Source of the DNA: Chloroflexi bacterium CFX6
GTDB lineage: Bacteria; Chloroflexota; Anaerolineae; Anaerolineales; Villigracilaceae
Length of the DNA stretch: 42,381 nucleotides
Assembly: GCA_030263595.1 (NCBI GenBank)
Contig: SZPG01000014.1
Span: 1-42,381, forward strand
Reading direction: 5' to 3'
Shown: positions 7,491 through 14,640 of the stretch, piece after piece
Numbering within the stretch: the first letter of the stretch is position 1
Layout: each line of letters begins with the position of its first letter
The notes under the pieces: model-generated
Database searches by the model: none
What the model was told of the DNA's origin: nothing
Seen by the model: the letters and a program-made list of their open reading frames with translations, nothing else
Program-made: the position numbers and the translations under genes

Positions 7491-8078
7491 ATGTTCACCG
7501 GAGTCCCCCAATCCACCGCGACGCTCCTCACCGTCCTCCTCTTCTACGCCATGGACTTCATCCTCATCCGCCGCCACGATAAACAACGTCAGGCGAGCGG
7601 GTCGGGCCGCGCCTGGGATTTCACGCTGTTCATCTTCCTCACGGTCGCCATCCTCGCCCTGCAACCCGTCCTCCTTCCGGGCATCGGTTATCGAACGAAC
7701 GCGCCCTGGGGTTTGGTCGTTCAACTCCTTGGGGTCTTTTTGATTCTCGCCGCCCTTGCCCTGCACGCCTGGTCCCGCGCCCACCTGCGTCACTATTACG
7801 CCGAACGCGTCGAAGTGCAGCCCGGTCACCGGGTCGTCGAAACGGGCCCCTACAAACTCATGCGCCATCCCGTCATCACCTCCTTCTTCGGCATCGCAGC
7901 GGGACTCTTCCTCGTCAACCCCGCGCTGACCACCCTCGCGGCTTTGCTCTATACGCTCTGGGATTTCACCCGCGCCGCGCGCCAGGAGGAGGAACTGTTG
8001 ACGAAGACCCTCCCCGGCTATGCGGATTATGCGCTTCGGACTCCCCGATTCCTGCCCCGCCTGCGAAGAAACCGATGA
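7491..8078 (+). CDS. Isoprenylcysteine-carboxyl-methyltransferase-type membrane methyltransferase
   Basis: A 195-residue integral membrane protein of the ICMT/PEMT-like family, which moves a methyl group from S-adenosylmethionine to a carboxyl, hydroxyl or amine of a lipid-like substrate. Four or five hydrophobic stretches are visible (about 8-25, 43-62, 72-93, 128-155). The family signature is R125-H126-P127 in GPYKLMRHP, followed by a glutamate stretch RQEEELL and the usual ending PGYADYALRTPRFLP. The stop overlaps the start of the next gene by 4 nt (ATGA), so translation is coupled to the terpene genes. In this setting an O- or carboxyl-methylation of the diterpenoid is plausible. This is inference. 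Confidence 0.8.
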   Translation: MFTGVPQSTATLLTVLLFYAMDFILIRRHDKQRQASGSGRAWDFTLFIFLTVAILALQPVLLPGIGYRTNAPWGLVVQLLGVFLILAALALHAWSRAHLRHYYAERVEVQPGHRVVETGPYKLMRHPVITSFFGIAAGLFLVNPALTTLAALLYTLWDFTRAARQEEELLTKTLPGYADYALRTPRFLPRLRRNR

Positions 8079-8983
8079 TTCCCTTCGAGCGTTTCCTCCA
8101 ACTCCCCGTCGAAGAGGTCGCCGCCCTCGTCGAAGCCAGCGGGCAAAAGGTGGTCGTGTTCCCCGTCAACGGGACGCGGCGCTGGTTCATGCTCGAACAC
8201 GCCGACAAGATCGGAAGCGACTTCTTCGAAGCCTACATGAACGAATCCATCAGGAACCACGTCCAGTTATGTTCCATGATGTTCGACCACGGCATCCACA
8301 CCCTCCTCGTCCCGGTCTTCGGGCGCGAACTCATGCGGCGCGGCGACGAATACACCAAACGCGTCGGCGTGGACGGACTCATCCGCACCGCGACCGACAG
8401 GAATTACCGCGACTTTTTCGAGAAATACAAGGTCAGGGTCCGCTTTTACGGCGATTATCGCGACGTTCTCGGAGGCGCCGAATTCGAGTCCGCGCTTGGC
8501 GCCCTCTACGAAGTGATGGACGCCACCAGGGATAACGACTCCTTCGATCTGTTCTTCGGCGTATTCGCCGACGAAGCCACCGACACCCTCGCCCGCCTCT
8601 CGGTGGAACATTACCTGGCGCACGGCGCGGTTCCAGACAAAAACGCGTTGATCCGAAAATATTACGGCGAAGACCTGCCGCCCGCCAGCCTCTTCATCGG
8701 CTTCGACAAGTTCAGCGCCTTCGACATGCCCCTCCTGGCGACCGGCGAGGAAGACCTGTATTTTTCCGTCAGCCCTTCGCCCTACATGACCGAACGCCAG
8801 TTGCGGGCGATCCTCTACGATCACCTCTACCTCCGCCGCGCGCCGGAACCCGATTACACAAAAATGGACGCGGACGAACTCGATTGGCTGAGACGATACT
8901 ATCGCGCCAACAAGGACCTCGCTTTCGGCGTCGGCAGATTGAAATTCAACTTGTGGATCCCCCAAAGCGAAAACGAACCATGA
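8075..8983 (+). CDS. Tuberculosinol-synthase-like (Rv3378c-type) terpene synthase/transferase
   Basis: A 302-residue protein closely resembling Mycobacterium tuberculosis Rv3378c (296 aa), a cis-prenyltransferase-fold enzyme that converts tuberculosinyl diphosphate to tuberculosinol or 1-tuberculosinyl adenosine. The shared stretches are VVFPVNGTRRWFMLE near the N-terminus, YGDYRDVLGG, FGVFADEATDTLARLSV, the YYGEDLPPASLFIGFDKFSAFDMPLL region, YFSVSPSPYMTE and RAILYDHLYLR. The Rv3378c motif FDGTRRW carries a catalytically important aspartate; here that position is N32 (VNGTRRW). It overlaps both neighbours by 4 nt. The product skeleton is unknown, because Rv3378c relatives release several different diterpene alcohols or ethers. 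Confidence 0.88.
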   Translation: MIPFERFLQLPVEEVAALVEASGQKVVVFPVNGTRRWFMLEHADKIGSDFFEAYMNESIRNHVQLCSMMFDHGIHTLLVPVFGRELMRRGDEYTKRVGVDGLIRTATDRNYRDFFEKYKVRVRFYGDYRDVLGGAEFESALGALYEVMDATRDNDSFDLFFGVFADEATDTLARLSVEHYLAHGAVPDKNALIRKYYGEDLPPASLFIGFDKFSAFDMPLLATGEEDLYFSVSPSPYMTERQLRAILYDHLYLRRAPEPDYTKMDADELDWLRRYYRANKDLAFGVGRLKFNLWIPQSENEP

Positions 8984-10449
8984 CAGACCCCATCGAAAAA
9001 CTGATTGACGAGATCGGACCCGGTCACATGGGAAGCACCGCCTACGATACCGCCTGGGCGGCGCGGCTCGGCGAAATTGACTGGGACATCAGCAGCAAGG
9101 CGCTCTACTGGCTTGGCGAAAACCAGTTGCCCGACGGCTCCTGGGGCGCGCCCGCGCCGATGTACTATCACGACCGCGTCATCTGCACCCTCGCCGCCAT
9201 GATCGCCCTCACCCATCGCGGGCGGCGCGGTCACGACAAGGTGCAGGTCGAAAAGGGAAAACTCGCCCTGGAACGCATTGTGGAAAGCGCCACGCTGGGG
9301 CTGCAGGCGGATCCGAACGGGGCGACCGTCGGCTTCGAGATGATCGCGCCAACCCTGGCGGCGGAGGCGGAGCGGCTGGGAATCATCAAAAACCAGCGGG
9401 AACGCATCCTCGGACGATTATCCATGCAACGCGCGCAAAAACTGTCCTATCTCGAAGGCAGGATGATCAACCGCCGCGTGACGATGGCGTTCTCCGCCGA
9501 AATGGCGGGCGCCGATGGACAACACATGCTAGATATTCCCAACCTTCAGGAAGCCAACGGCTCGGTCGGGTTGAGTCCATCCGCCACAGCCTATTTTGCG
9601 ACCTACGTCAGGAAAGGCGACGAACCGTCCCTGAACTACCTGCGCCAGATCGCCAAACCCGACGGCGGACAACCGAACGTCTTTCCTTTCGATATCTTCG
9701 AGGTGGCATGGTCGCTTTGGAATTTGAGTTTCATCCCCGGCATGAAGACCAATGAAAAACTCGAACGGCATCTCGAATTCCTTTCCAACGCCTGGGAGCC
9801 CAAACGCGGCGTGGCGTTCTCCACCGCCTATTCCGTCAAGGACAGCGACGACACGGTCATCACGTACAACGCCCTTTTGCGCTACGGCATCGAGAAGGAC
9901 CTCGCCAGCATCCTGGCATACGAAGAGCAGGAACACTTTCGCTGTTTCGATCTCGAAGCGAATCCCTCCATCAGCGCCAACGTCCACATCCTCGACGCGC
10001 TTCTCCACGCCGGGCTCACCGTCAGGAATTCATCCGTCAAAAAGATCGTTGCTTTTCTCAGGCGCGCAAGGGGCGAAGATTCCTTCTGGGTGGACAAATG
10101 GCACATCTCCGCATATTACCCGACCGCCCACGCCGTCATTGCCTGCGCCGGTCACGCCAACGACCTCGTCGAGGAGGCGGTGCAATGGATTCTCAGATCG
10201 CAAAACGCCAACGGCTCCTGGGGCTCTTACATTCCCACCGCCGAAGAGACCGCGTACGCACTTCAGGCGCTGTCGGTCTGGGATGAAAAGGTTGCAAGGA
10301 TTCCCAAAGCCGCCCTCAGGAACGGCGCGCGCTGGTTGAAGGAAAACCTCGACGAACCCTACCCGCCGCTATGGATCGGCAAATGCCTGTATACTCCGCA
10401 ACTGGTCGTCCGCTCCGCGGCGCTCAGCGCGCTGGCGCTGGCGCAATAA
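8980..10449 (+). CDS. Class II diterpene cyclase (Rv3377c / kolavenyl-halimadienyl diphosphate synthase type)
   Basis: A 489-residue protonation-initiated cyclase acting on geranylgeranyl diphosphate, of the same length as Rv3377c (501 aa). The catalytic acid motif is D288-S-D290-D291 (DxDD) in VKDSDDTVITYN. It has two QW repeats: NQLPDGSWGAP near residue 45 and QNANGSWGSY near 410, plus conserved stretches STAYDTAWAARLG, TVGFEMIAPTLAAEAERLG, LQEANGSVGLSPSATAYF, WSLWNLSF and DKWHISAYYPTAH. These match the mycobacterial enzyme almost block by block. It starts at ATG 8980, overlapping the previous stop by 4 nt. As the class II partner of the preceding gene, it should make the bicyclic diphosphate which that enzyme processes. 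Confidence 0.93.
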   Translation: MTDPIEKLIDEIGPGHMGSTAYDTAWAARLGEIDWDISSKALYWLGENQLPDGSWGAPAPMYYHDRVICTLAAMIALTHRGRRGHDKVQVEKGKLALERIVESATLGLQADPNGATVGFEMIAPTLAAEAERLGIIKNQRERILGRLSMQRAQKLSYLEGRMINRRVTMAFSAEMAGADGQHMLDIPNLQEANGSVGLSPSATAYFATYVRKGDEPSLNYLRQIAKPDGGQPNVFPFDIFEVAWSLWNLSFIPGMKTNEKLERHLEFLSNAWEPKRGVAFSTAYSVKDSDDTVITYNALLRYGIEKDLASILAYEEQEHFRCFDLEANPSISANVHILDALLHAGLTVRNSSVKKIVAFLRRARGEDSFWVDKWHISAYYPTAHAVIACAGHANDLVEEAVQWILRSQNANGSWGSYIPTAEETAYALQALSVWDEKVARIPKAALRNGARWLKENLDEPYPPLWIGKCLYTPQLVVRSAALSALALAQ

Positions 10450-10455
10450 GGACTT

Positions 10456-12147
10456 ATGAAACAATTCTTCGATTCCCTCCTCAACGTCCCCGTCCCGGAT
10501 CCCGACGACGCGCGCCGCCGCAGGCTGCTCAACATCCTCCTGCTCGGCAACATCGCCGCCGCGCTGCTGGGCTTGCTGGCGATCGCGATCAGCAACCTGG
10601 CGACCAACCAACTGGCAAACCTCGAAACGGCTGTCTTGCTGGGAGGCACATTCATCGCCGCGCTGGGCTGTTACGGCATTTATCAAATCAACCGACGGGT
10701 CTCCGGGCGATGGGCGGCGCTGTTCTACCTCTTACTGCTGACCCTGGTATTCACGTTCACCGACACCCCCGATCAACTCTCCAACGGGCGTTCGCTCTTC
10801 CTCTTCACGCTTCCCATCGCGATCTCCAGCCTGATCCTGCTGCCCGAGGCGAGTTTCCTCTTCGCCCTCATCTCGGGAGGCATCGTCTCGGGGCTTGCCC
10901 TGTCCATCGGTCAGGCGGCGAACGTTTTTGCGATCATCGGCTTTTTCATGCTGGCGCTGGTCTCGTGGCTTTCGGCGCGCAGCCTGGAATCCGCCCTCAG
11001 GGAACTGCGCACGATCAACGCCAACCTCGACCAGGTCGTCACCCAGCGCACGCAAGCCCTGGCGGAATCCCTCGCCCGCGAACGCATCGAAGCCGGCCGC
11101 AACCAGGCGATCCTCAACTCCATTGCCGACGGCGTGATCGTCTTCGACAAGGACTGGAACGCAACCATGGTAAACCCCGCCATCCGGGGAATACTCGAAC
11201 TTTCTCCCGAAGTGATCGTAAACCGCAACTTCCGCGAATTGATCGAACACCCGAGGCTTTCCGAAAGCGGGCGCAGGTTGCTGCGATCCATGATCGAACA
11301 CGATACCCAGCCGCTCAGTTTTCGCATCGAATGGGGCGACAAGACCCTCTCCGTCAGCGCGGGGCAGGTTTACGAAATATACGAGAACGGCGAAGCCAAC
11401 ATAGGCACCGTCGCCGTCTTCCGCGACTTTACACGGGAAGCCGAAGTGGAAAGGCTCAAAAGTGCCTTCGTCGCCACCGTCTCGCACGAACTGCGCACCC
11501 CGCTCAACGCCATCCTCGGTTACGCGGAAATGTTCAGGGAGGCGGTTTACGGTCCCATGAACGATAAACAGGTCAACATGGCGAACCGCATCATCACCAA
11601 CACACAGCGATTGCTGGGATTGATCAACGACCTGCTCGACCAGGCACAAATGGAGGCGGGAAAACTGACGATCAAAATGGCTCCCGTCAAGCCGTCCGAA
11701 CTCCTCGAAAACCTTCACGGCCTGCTCGACAAAACCGCCTCAGACAAAAACCTCAGCCTGACCAGCGAAATGGACGACACCCTCCCCGAAACCTTGATGG
11801 GCGACAGCGCGCGCCTGGGGCAGATCCTCGTCAACCTCGTGAACAACGCCATCAAATTCACAGACCAGGGCGGGGTCCGCGTGCGGTTGTTCCACGTTGC
11901 CGCCTTTCGACAATGGGGCATCGAGGTTTCGGATACGGGTCCCGGCATCCCCCACTCGGAACTGCCCCACATCTTCGAGACCTTCCGCCAGGTGGAAGGC
12001 GCGGCAACGCGCACCCACGGCGGGTTCGGGCTGGGATTAGCCATCGTCAAGGAACTGGTCAGCCTGATGCGCGGAGAGATCAAAGTGACAAGCGATTCGA
12101 ATACAGGGACGATCTTTACCGTCACACTGCCGCTCGTCCTACCGTAA
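10456..12147 (+). CDS. Membrane sensor histidine kinase with PAS domain
   Basis: A 563-residue kinase. Residues about 25-175 hold five to six hydrophobic helices and form a membrane sensor; a coiled coil (about 180-215) leads into a PAS-like domain (about 215-325, ILNSIADGVIVFDKDWN). The HisKA box contains the phosphoacceptor H344 (VSHELRTPLNAILGYAEM), followed by the ATP-binding domain with the N box (LVNLVNNAIKFTDQGG), the G1 box (VSDTGPGIP), the F box (IFETFRQVEG) and G2 (HGGFGLGLAIVK). All motifs are intact. It starts 6 nt after the diterpene cyclase with AAGGAC before ATG, so it belongs to the same operon. Its partner is the single-domain regulator downstream. The stimulus is unknown. 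Confidence 0.93.
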   Translation: MKQFFDSLLNVPVPDPDDARRRRLLNILLLGNIAAALLGLLAIAISNLATNQLANLETAVLLGGTFIAALGCYGIYQINRRVSGRWAALFYLLLLTLVFTFTDTPDQLSNGRSLFLFTLPIAISSLILLPEASFLFALISGGIVSGLALSIGQAANVFAIIGFFMLALVSWLSARSLESALRELRTINANLDQVVTQRTQALAESLARERIEAGRNQAILNSIADGVIVFDKDWNATMVNPAIRGILELSPEVIVNRNFRELIEHPRLSESGRRLLRSMIEHDTQPLSFRIEWGDKTLSVSAGQVYEIYENGEANIGTVAVFRDFTREAEVERLKSAFVATVSHELRTPLNAILGYAEMFREAVYGPMNDKQVNMANRIITNTQRLLGLINDLLDQAQMEAGKLTIKMAPVKPSELLENLHGLLDKTASDKNLSLTSEMDDTLPETLMGDSARLGQILVNLVNNAIKFTDQGGVRVRLFHVAAFRQWGIEVSDTGPGIPHSELPHIFETFRQVEGAATRTHGGFGLGLAIVKELVSLMRGEIKVTSDSNTGTIFTVTLPLVLP

Positions 12148-12175
12148 TACTCTGCAGACAATAAGGAGAACTTAT

Positions 12176-12544
12176 ATGGGCATACCGGCATTAATCATCG
12201 AAGACGACGAAGACCTGGCGGACATCTTCGCCGAGGCGCTGCGCGGCATCGGCTACGAAGTGGAACACGTCGCGGACGGACAAAAGGCAAAGGACAGGCT
12301 GGTACATGGCGCGCCCCCCTACCTGATCCTGCTCGATATGCACCTCCCCCACATTTCGGGCGGCGAACTGCTGACCACCATCATCAAAAAGGACGAACGG
12401 TTCGAAAAAACACTGGTCATCATCACAACCGCCGACGCCCGCATGGGCGAGGCATACGGCGACCAGGTGGACTTTGTAATGATCAAACCCATCTCATTCG
12501 TGCAGTTGCGCGACCTGACCGCGCGATTGATACCAAAAGAGTAA
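12176..12544 (+). CDS. Single-domain response regulator
   Basis: A 122-residue receiver domain without an output domain. It carries the acidic triad E9/D10/D11, the phosphoacceptor D54 (LILLDMHLP), T84 and K104 (MIKP). AAGGAG stands before the ATG. It lies 28 nt after the histidine kinase stop and is followed by a strong palindromic terminator, so it ends the operon. Stand-alone receivers usually act by protein contact or as a phosphate sink; the histidine kinase upstream is the obvious donor. The real output of the circuit is not visible. Confidence 0.9.
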   Translation: MGIPALIIEDDEDLADIFAEALRGIGYEVEHVADGQKAKDRLVHGAPPYLILLDMHLPHISGGELLTTIIKKDERFEKTLVIITTADARMGEAYGDQVDFVMIKPISFVQLRDLTARLIPKE

Positions 12545-12549
12545 AGCGA

Positions 12550-12583
12550 AGACTTCCGGGTTCTTCGAAGAACCCGGAAGTCT
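12550..12583. terminator. 34-bp perfect palindrome between convergent genes
   Basis: A perfect palindrome (AGACTTCCGGGTTCTT, centred on TTCGAA, then its complement). It sits between the response regulator stop (12544) and the minus-strand stop of the DUF4173 gene (12589) and can fold on either strand, so it probably acts as a bidirectional terminator, though it lacks a T-tract. Confidence 0.75.
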
Positions 12584-12588
12584 GAGCC

Positions 12589-14184
12589 TCAATCATTGTA
12601 TTGCCAGCAGGAAAACTCCTCCCCGCCCGGCGTGACCACACTCACGGGGAAATCGGCATCGGCGATCTCATACACATCCAACTCGCGGCTGATCGTCAAC
12701 AAAGCGCGATCGGCATTGAAACGGGACAGGTGAAATGCCTGCCAGGGGAGTTCGCGCTCATCCTGCCCGCGCTCGTAACGCAGGCATGCCAGTGCCGCGC
12801 CGATTTTTTCCCTGACAGAAACAGGCATGGGATTGGAATGGAACGCATTCACCAGCGCAGGCACGGCATCGTCGGAGAGATCCAGAAAATATTGCGCGTC
12901 CAGATCCGCGCGCCCCTGCGCGAACGTTTGATCCGCCGCGCTGCGCAGTTCGCGCTGGACGTTTTGCTTCACAATGAACGCATCCACGTTCAACAGGTTC
13001 AGGGAAACCACAAACCCAAGCAGCGCCAGAACCATGGACAATGCGACCAGCCGTTCGCGGCGCATAATTTCAAGGACAACGACGGCGACAAGCAACAATC
13101 CCAACCAGATCATAAAGACGTGCGTGTACGTTCGCAGGCGCGAAAAACCGTACGCGGCTTCGTAAAGAACCAGGCGCTGGAAGGCAGAAACAAGCATGAC
13201 GATCACGAGCGCGACGAGCGAAACGCCAAAGCCCGAGAAGACCCGTTTTTGCGTTTCCGTTTCGCGGCGGGTGATCGCGCCCAGCCCGAGCAGCAGCAAC
13301 AGGCTGAAGAACGCGACCGCCACGAGTTCGCCAAATCCCTTGCGGGCGTATTCGGAATACGTGTACCCCTCGATGTGGATGTTCGCCTGCCCGCCGAAGA
13401 AATACTGGAACTGAACGATCACGAACGCAAGAAACAGGATCGCAACGCCCCCCAGCACGATCGTCGATTCGGTGAAACCGAGAAACTGCGGGACGAGCGA
13501 TTTTTCCTCGATCTTCTCGTCGGATTTTTGCGCGGCGTGCAGATACGTCCCCGCGAGGGCGTAGGCAAAGACCAGAATATACACGAGGCGGAAAATGTAT
13601 TCGGGCAGGTTCTCGAGGTTGAACAACGCGAGGAACTTCTCGAATCGATCGGCAAAGATCGGGTCGGCGGACGAGAGCAGGGAGGCAAAGACGGCGATGA
13701 CCGGCAGAGCGATGACGACCCCGCGCACCACAGCCCAGACGCGCCCGCTCCGCTTCTGACTCAGGGACGGCTGGTCGCGGCGGACCTGCGCGGCGAATCC
13801 AAGCGGACGCGCGAGCATGCTCCCGAACAGCCGCAGGTAGCCGAGGATGTAATCCAGCAATGTGTAGCGAATCCACTCTCCATTGAGATAGGTCATTGCG
13901 AAGACGCCCATGAGGAAGAGGGTCGTCGCGACGGAGAGGAAGACGGTGATCGGCTCGAGGCGGAGAAAGGTCATCGCCGGGAAAAAGGCAATGGGAAGCA
14001 GGAGCAGGCCCGAGCGCCGCGGGAAGCGAAGCCCGTCCGCTCGCAGAAGGTAGATGCCCGCGACGAGACAAAGCGTCACGTAGATGAAAAAGTTGACGCC
14101 GACGGGCTTTTCCCAAAACAGGAAATCGAACGCCCAGCCGAGCAGGATGACGATGAACCAGAAACGGTTCGGGTTGGCTTTCAT
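12589..14184 (-). CDS. DUF4173 polytopic membrane protein
   Basis: A 531-residue membrane protein of the DUF4173/DUF4153 kind. Roughly a dozen hydrophobic segments fill the first 400 residues, starting directly after the N-terminus (FWFIVILLGWAFDFLF). The characteristic blocks include PIFADRFEKFLALFN, the region FTESTIVLGG, and YTYSEYARKGFGELV, followed by a soluble C-terminal domain of about 130 residues. Its function is not established; some members are suggested to sense or transport across the membrane. ATG 14184 has GGAGG six nt upstream, whereas the longer frame to 14244 does not. It is convergent with the diterpene operon and appears monocistronic. Confidence 0.8.
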   Translation of the reverse strand: MKANPNRFWFIVILLGWAFDFLFWEKPVGVNFFIYVTLCLVAGIYLLRADGLRFPRRSGLLLLPIAFFPAMTFLRLEPITVFLSVATTLFLMGVFAMTYLNGEWIRYTLLDYILGYLRLFGSMLARPLGFAAQVRRDQPSLSQKRSGRVWAVVRGVVIALPVIAVFASLLSSADPIFADRFEKFLALFNLENLPEYIFRLVYILVFAYALAGTYLHAAQKSDEKIEEKSLVPQFLGFTESTIVLGGVAILFLAFVIVQFQYFFGGQANIHIEGYTYSEYARKGFGELVAVAFFSLLLLLGLGAITRRETETQKRVFSGFGVSLVALVIVMLVSAFQRLVLYEAAYGFSRLRTYTHVFMIWLGLLLVAVVVLEIMRRERLVALSMVLALLGFVVSLNLLNVDAFIVKQNVQRELRSAADQTFAQGRADLDAQYFLDLSDDAVPALVNAFHSNPMPVSVREKIGAALACLRYERGQDERELPWQAFHLSRFNADRALLTISRELDVYEIADADFPVSVVTPGGEEFSCWQYND

Positions 14185-14261
14185 GGAAACCTCCACGATG
14201 AATTTTTCCAAGCATAGCCCCGGCGGGCTTGCGAGGACTCTCAAAAGGTATCAGGATTTGT

Positions 14262-14296
14262 CGCTTTGGAATCGCCAGCTTGCCGGCGTACGGGAG
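14262..14296. repeat. Palindromic repeat, GCCAGCTTGC-type
   Basis: CGCCAGCTTGCCGGCG is a short palindrome that recurs with the same left flank (TTTGGA.TC) at about 16658-16685. It is a small interspersed repeat; no function is known. Confidence 0.6.
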
Positions 14297-14350
14297 CGAG
14301 GCCCCCGGCTCCAAGGACATTACAATTTAGTGAGAACGGGAATCCGCCCA

Positions 14351-14379
14351 TTGACATCCAAAATGAAGTGTGACATACT
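14351..14379 (+). promoter_or_regulatory. Strong promoter of the 18-codon small transcription unit
   Basis: A perfect -35 box TTGACA at 14351-14356, a 17-nt spacer and a -10 box CATACT at 14374-14379. Transcription would start near 14386. No other gene on this strand follows within the next 1.2 kb, so it appears to drive only the small unit below. Confidence 0.75.
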
Positions 14380-14434
14380 ACCGGCATCGTTCGGGGAACG
14401 CAATCCATCGCCATCCTATAGAAAGGAGGAGGTG

Positions 14435-14491
14435 ATGTCCCACATGGATAGTAGCATCAAACCCTGCGCTGTGGCATCCCTCCTCAAGTAA
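14435..14491 (+). CDS. 18-residue peptide ORF with a near-perfect ribosome-binding site
   Basis: ATG 14435 is preceded by GAAAGGAGGAGGTG, a nearly full complement to the 3' end of 16S rRNA that reaches the start codon. The ORF reads MSHMDSSIKPCAVASLLK and stops at TAA. A second in-frame ATG is codon 4. It has one cysteine and no hydrophobic export signal. It is much shorter than annotation pipelines report, but promoter, Shine-Dalgarno sequence and terminator all fit. There is no downstream gene on this strand, so a classic attenuator leader for a following operon is unlikely. Confidence 0.6.
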   Translation: MSHMDSSIKPCAVASLLK

Positions 14492-14514
14492 GTCAGGAAG
14501 CCACAGCGCGCCAC

Positions 14515-14549
14515 GGATGCCGCCCACGTTTGGGCGGCATCCTGGTTTT
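14515..14549 (+). terminator. Terminator of the small transcription unit
   Basis: A perfect 12-bp stem (GGATGCCGCCCA and its complement), loop CGTT, followed by TGGTTTTA. It is 24 nt after the stop codon of the 18-codon ORF. Confidence 0.85.
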
Positions 14550-14554
14550 AAGTC

Positions 14555-14638
14555 TCTACCGCGAAGGCGCGAAGAGCGCGAAGGTTTTCTTTGCGTACAC
14601 GAAGATTTCTTTGCGTCCTTCGCGCCTTCGCGGTGAAA
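14555..14638. repeat. Inverted repeat of the CGCGAAGGCGCGAAG family
   Basis: TACCGCGAAGGCGCGAAG at 14556-14573 is answered in reverse by CTTCGCGCCTTCGCGGT at 14619-14635, with degenerate internal copies of GCGAAGG and TTTCTTTGCGT between. This is a dispersed repeat seen in many environmental genomes. It fills the space up to the phosphofructokinase stop at 14641. Confidence 0.7.
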
Positions 14639-14640
14639 AG

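Larger units (their letters stand above)
14386..14549 (+). ncRNA. Predicted ~160-nt structured small RNA carrying an 18-codon ORF
   Basis: The span from the predicted transcription start to the end of the terminator. It contains a very strong Shine-Dalgarno sequence, an 18-codon ORF, a perfect 10-bp hairpin (14466-14475 with 14500-14509) that overlaps the end of the ORF and the stop codon, and a terminator. The loop of that hairpin holds CCTCCTC (14479-14485), complementary to GAGGAGG in the Shine-Dalgarno region (14426-14432), so the RNA can also sequester its own ribosome-binding site. It may be a small-peptide mRNA, a dual-function RNA or a regulator. I do not recognise the family. Confidence 0.55.

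Noticed and set aside
6755..7531. 258-residue minus-strand ORF opposite the acyltransferase gene
   Set aside because: It is an antisense shadow: the plus-strand protein has a coherent fold and operon context, while the antisense product is Val/Gly/Asp-rich without motifs. The same applies to the long minus-strand ORFs opposite 8075-10449 and 10456-12147.
12601..14217. 538-residue plus-strand ORF opposite the DUF4173 gene
   Set aside because: Its product is a run of charged residues (Glu, Arg, Gln, His), typical of the antisense of a hydrophobic membrane protein. The minus-strand frame has a proper Shine-Dalgarno site and membrane helices.
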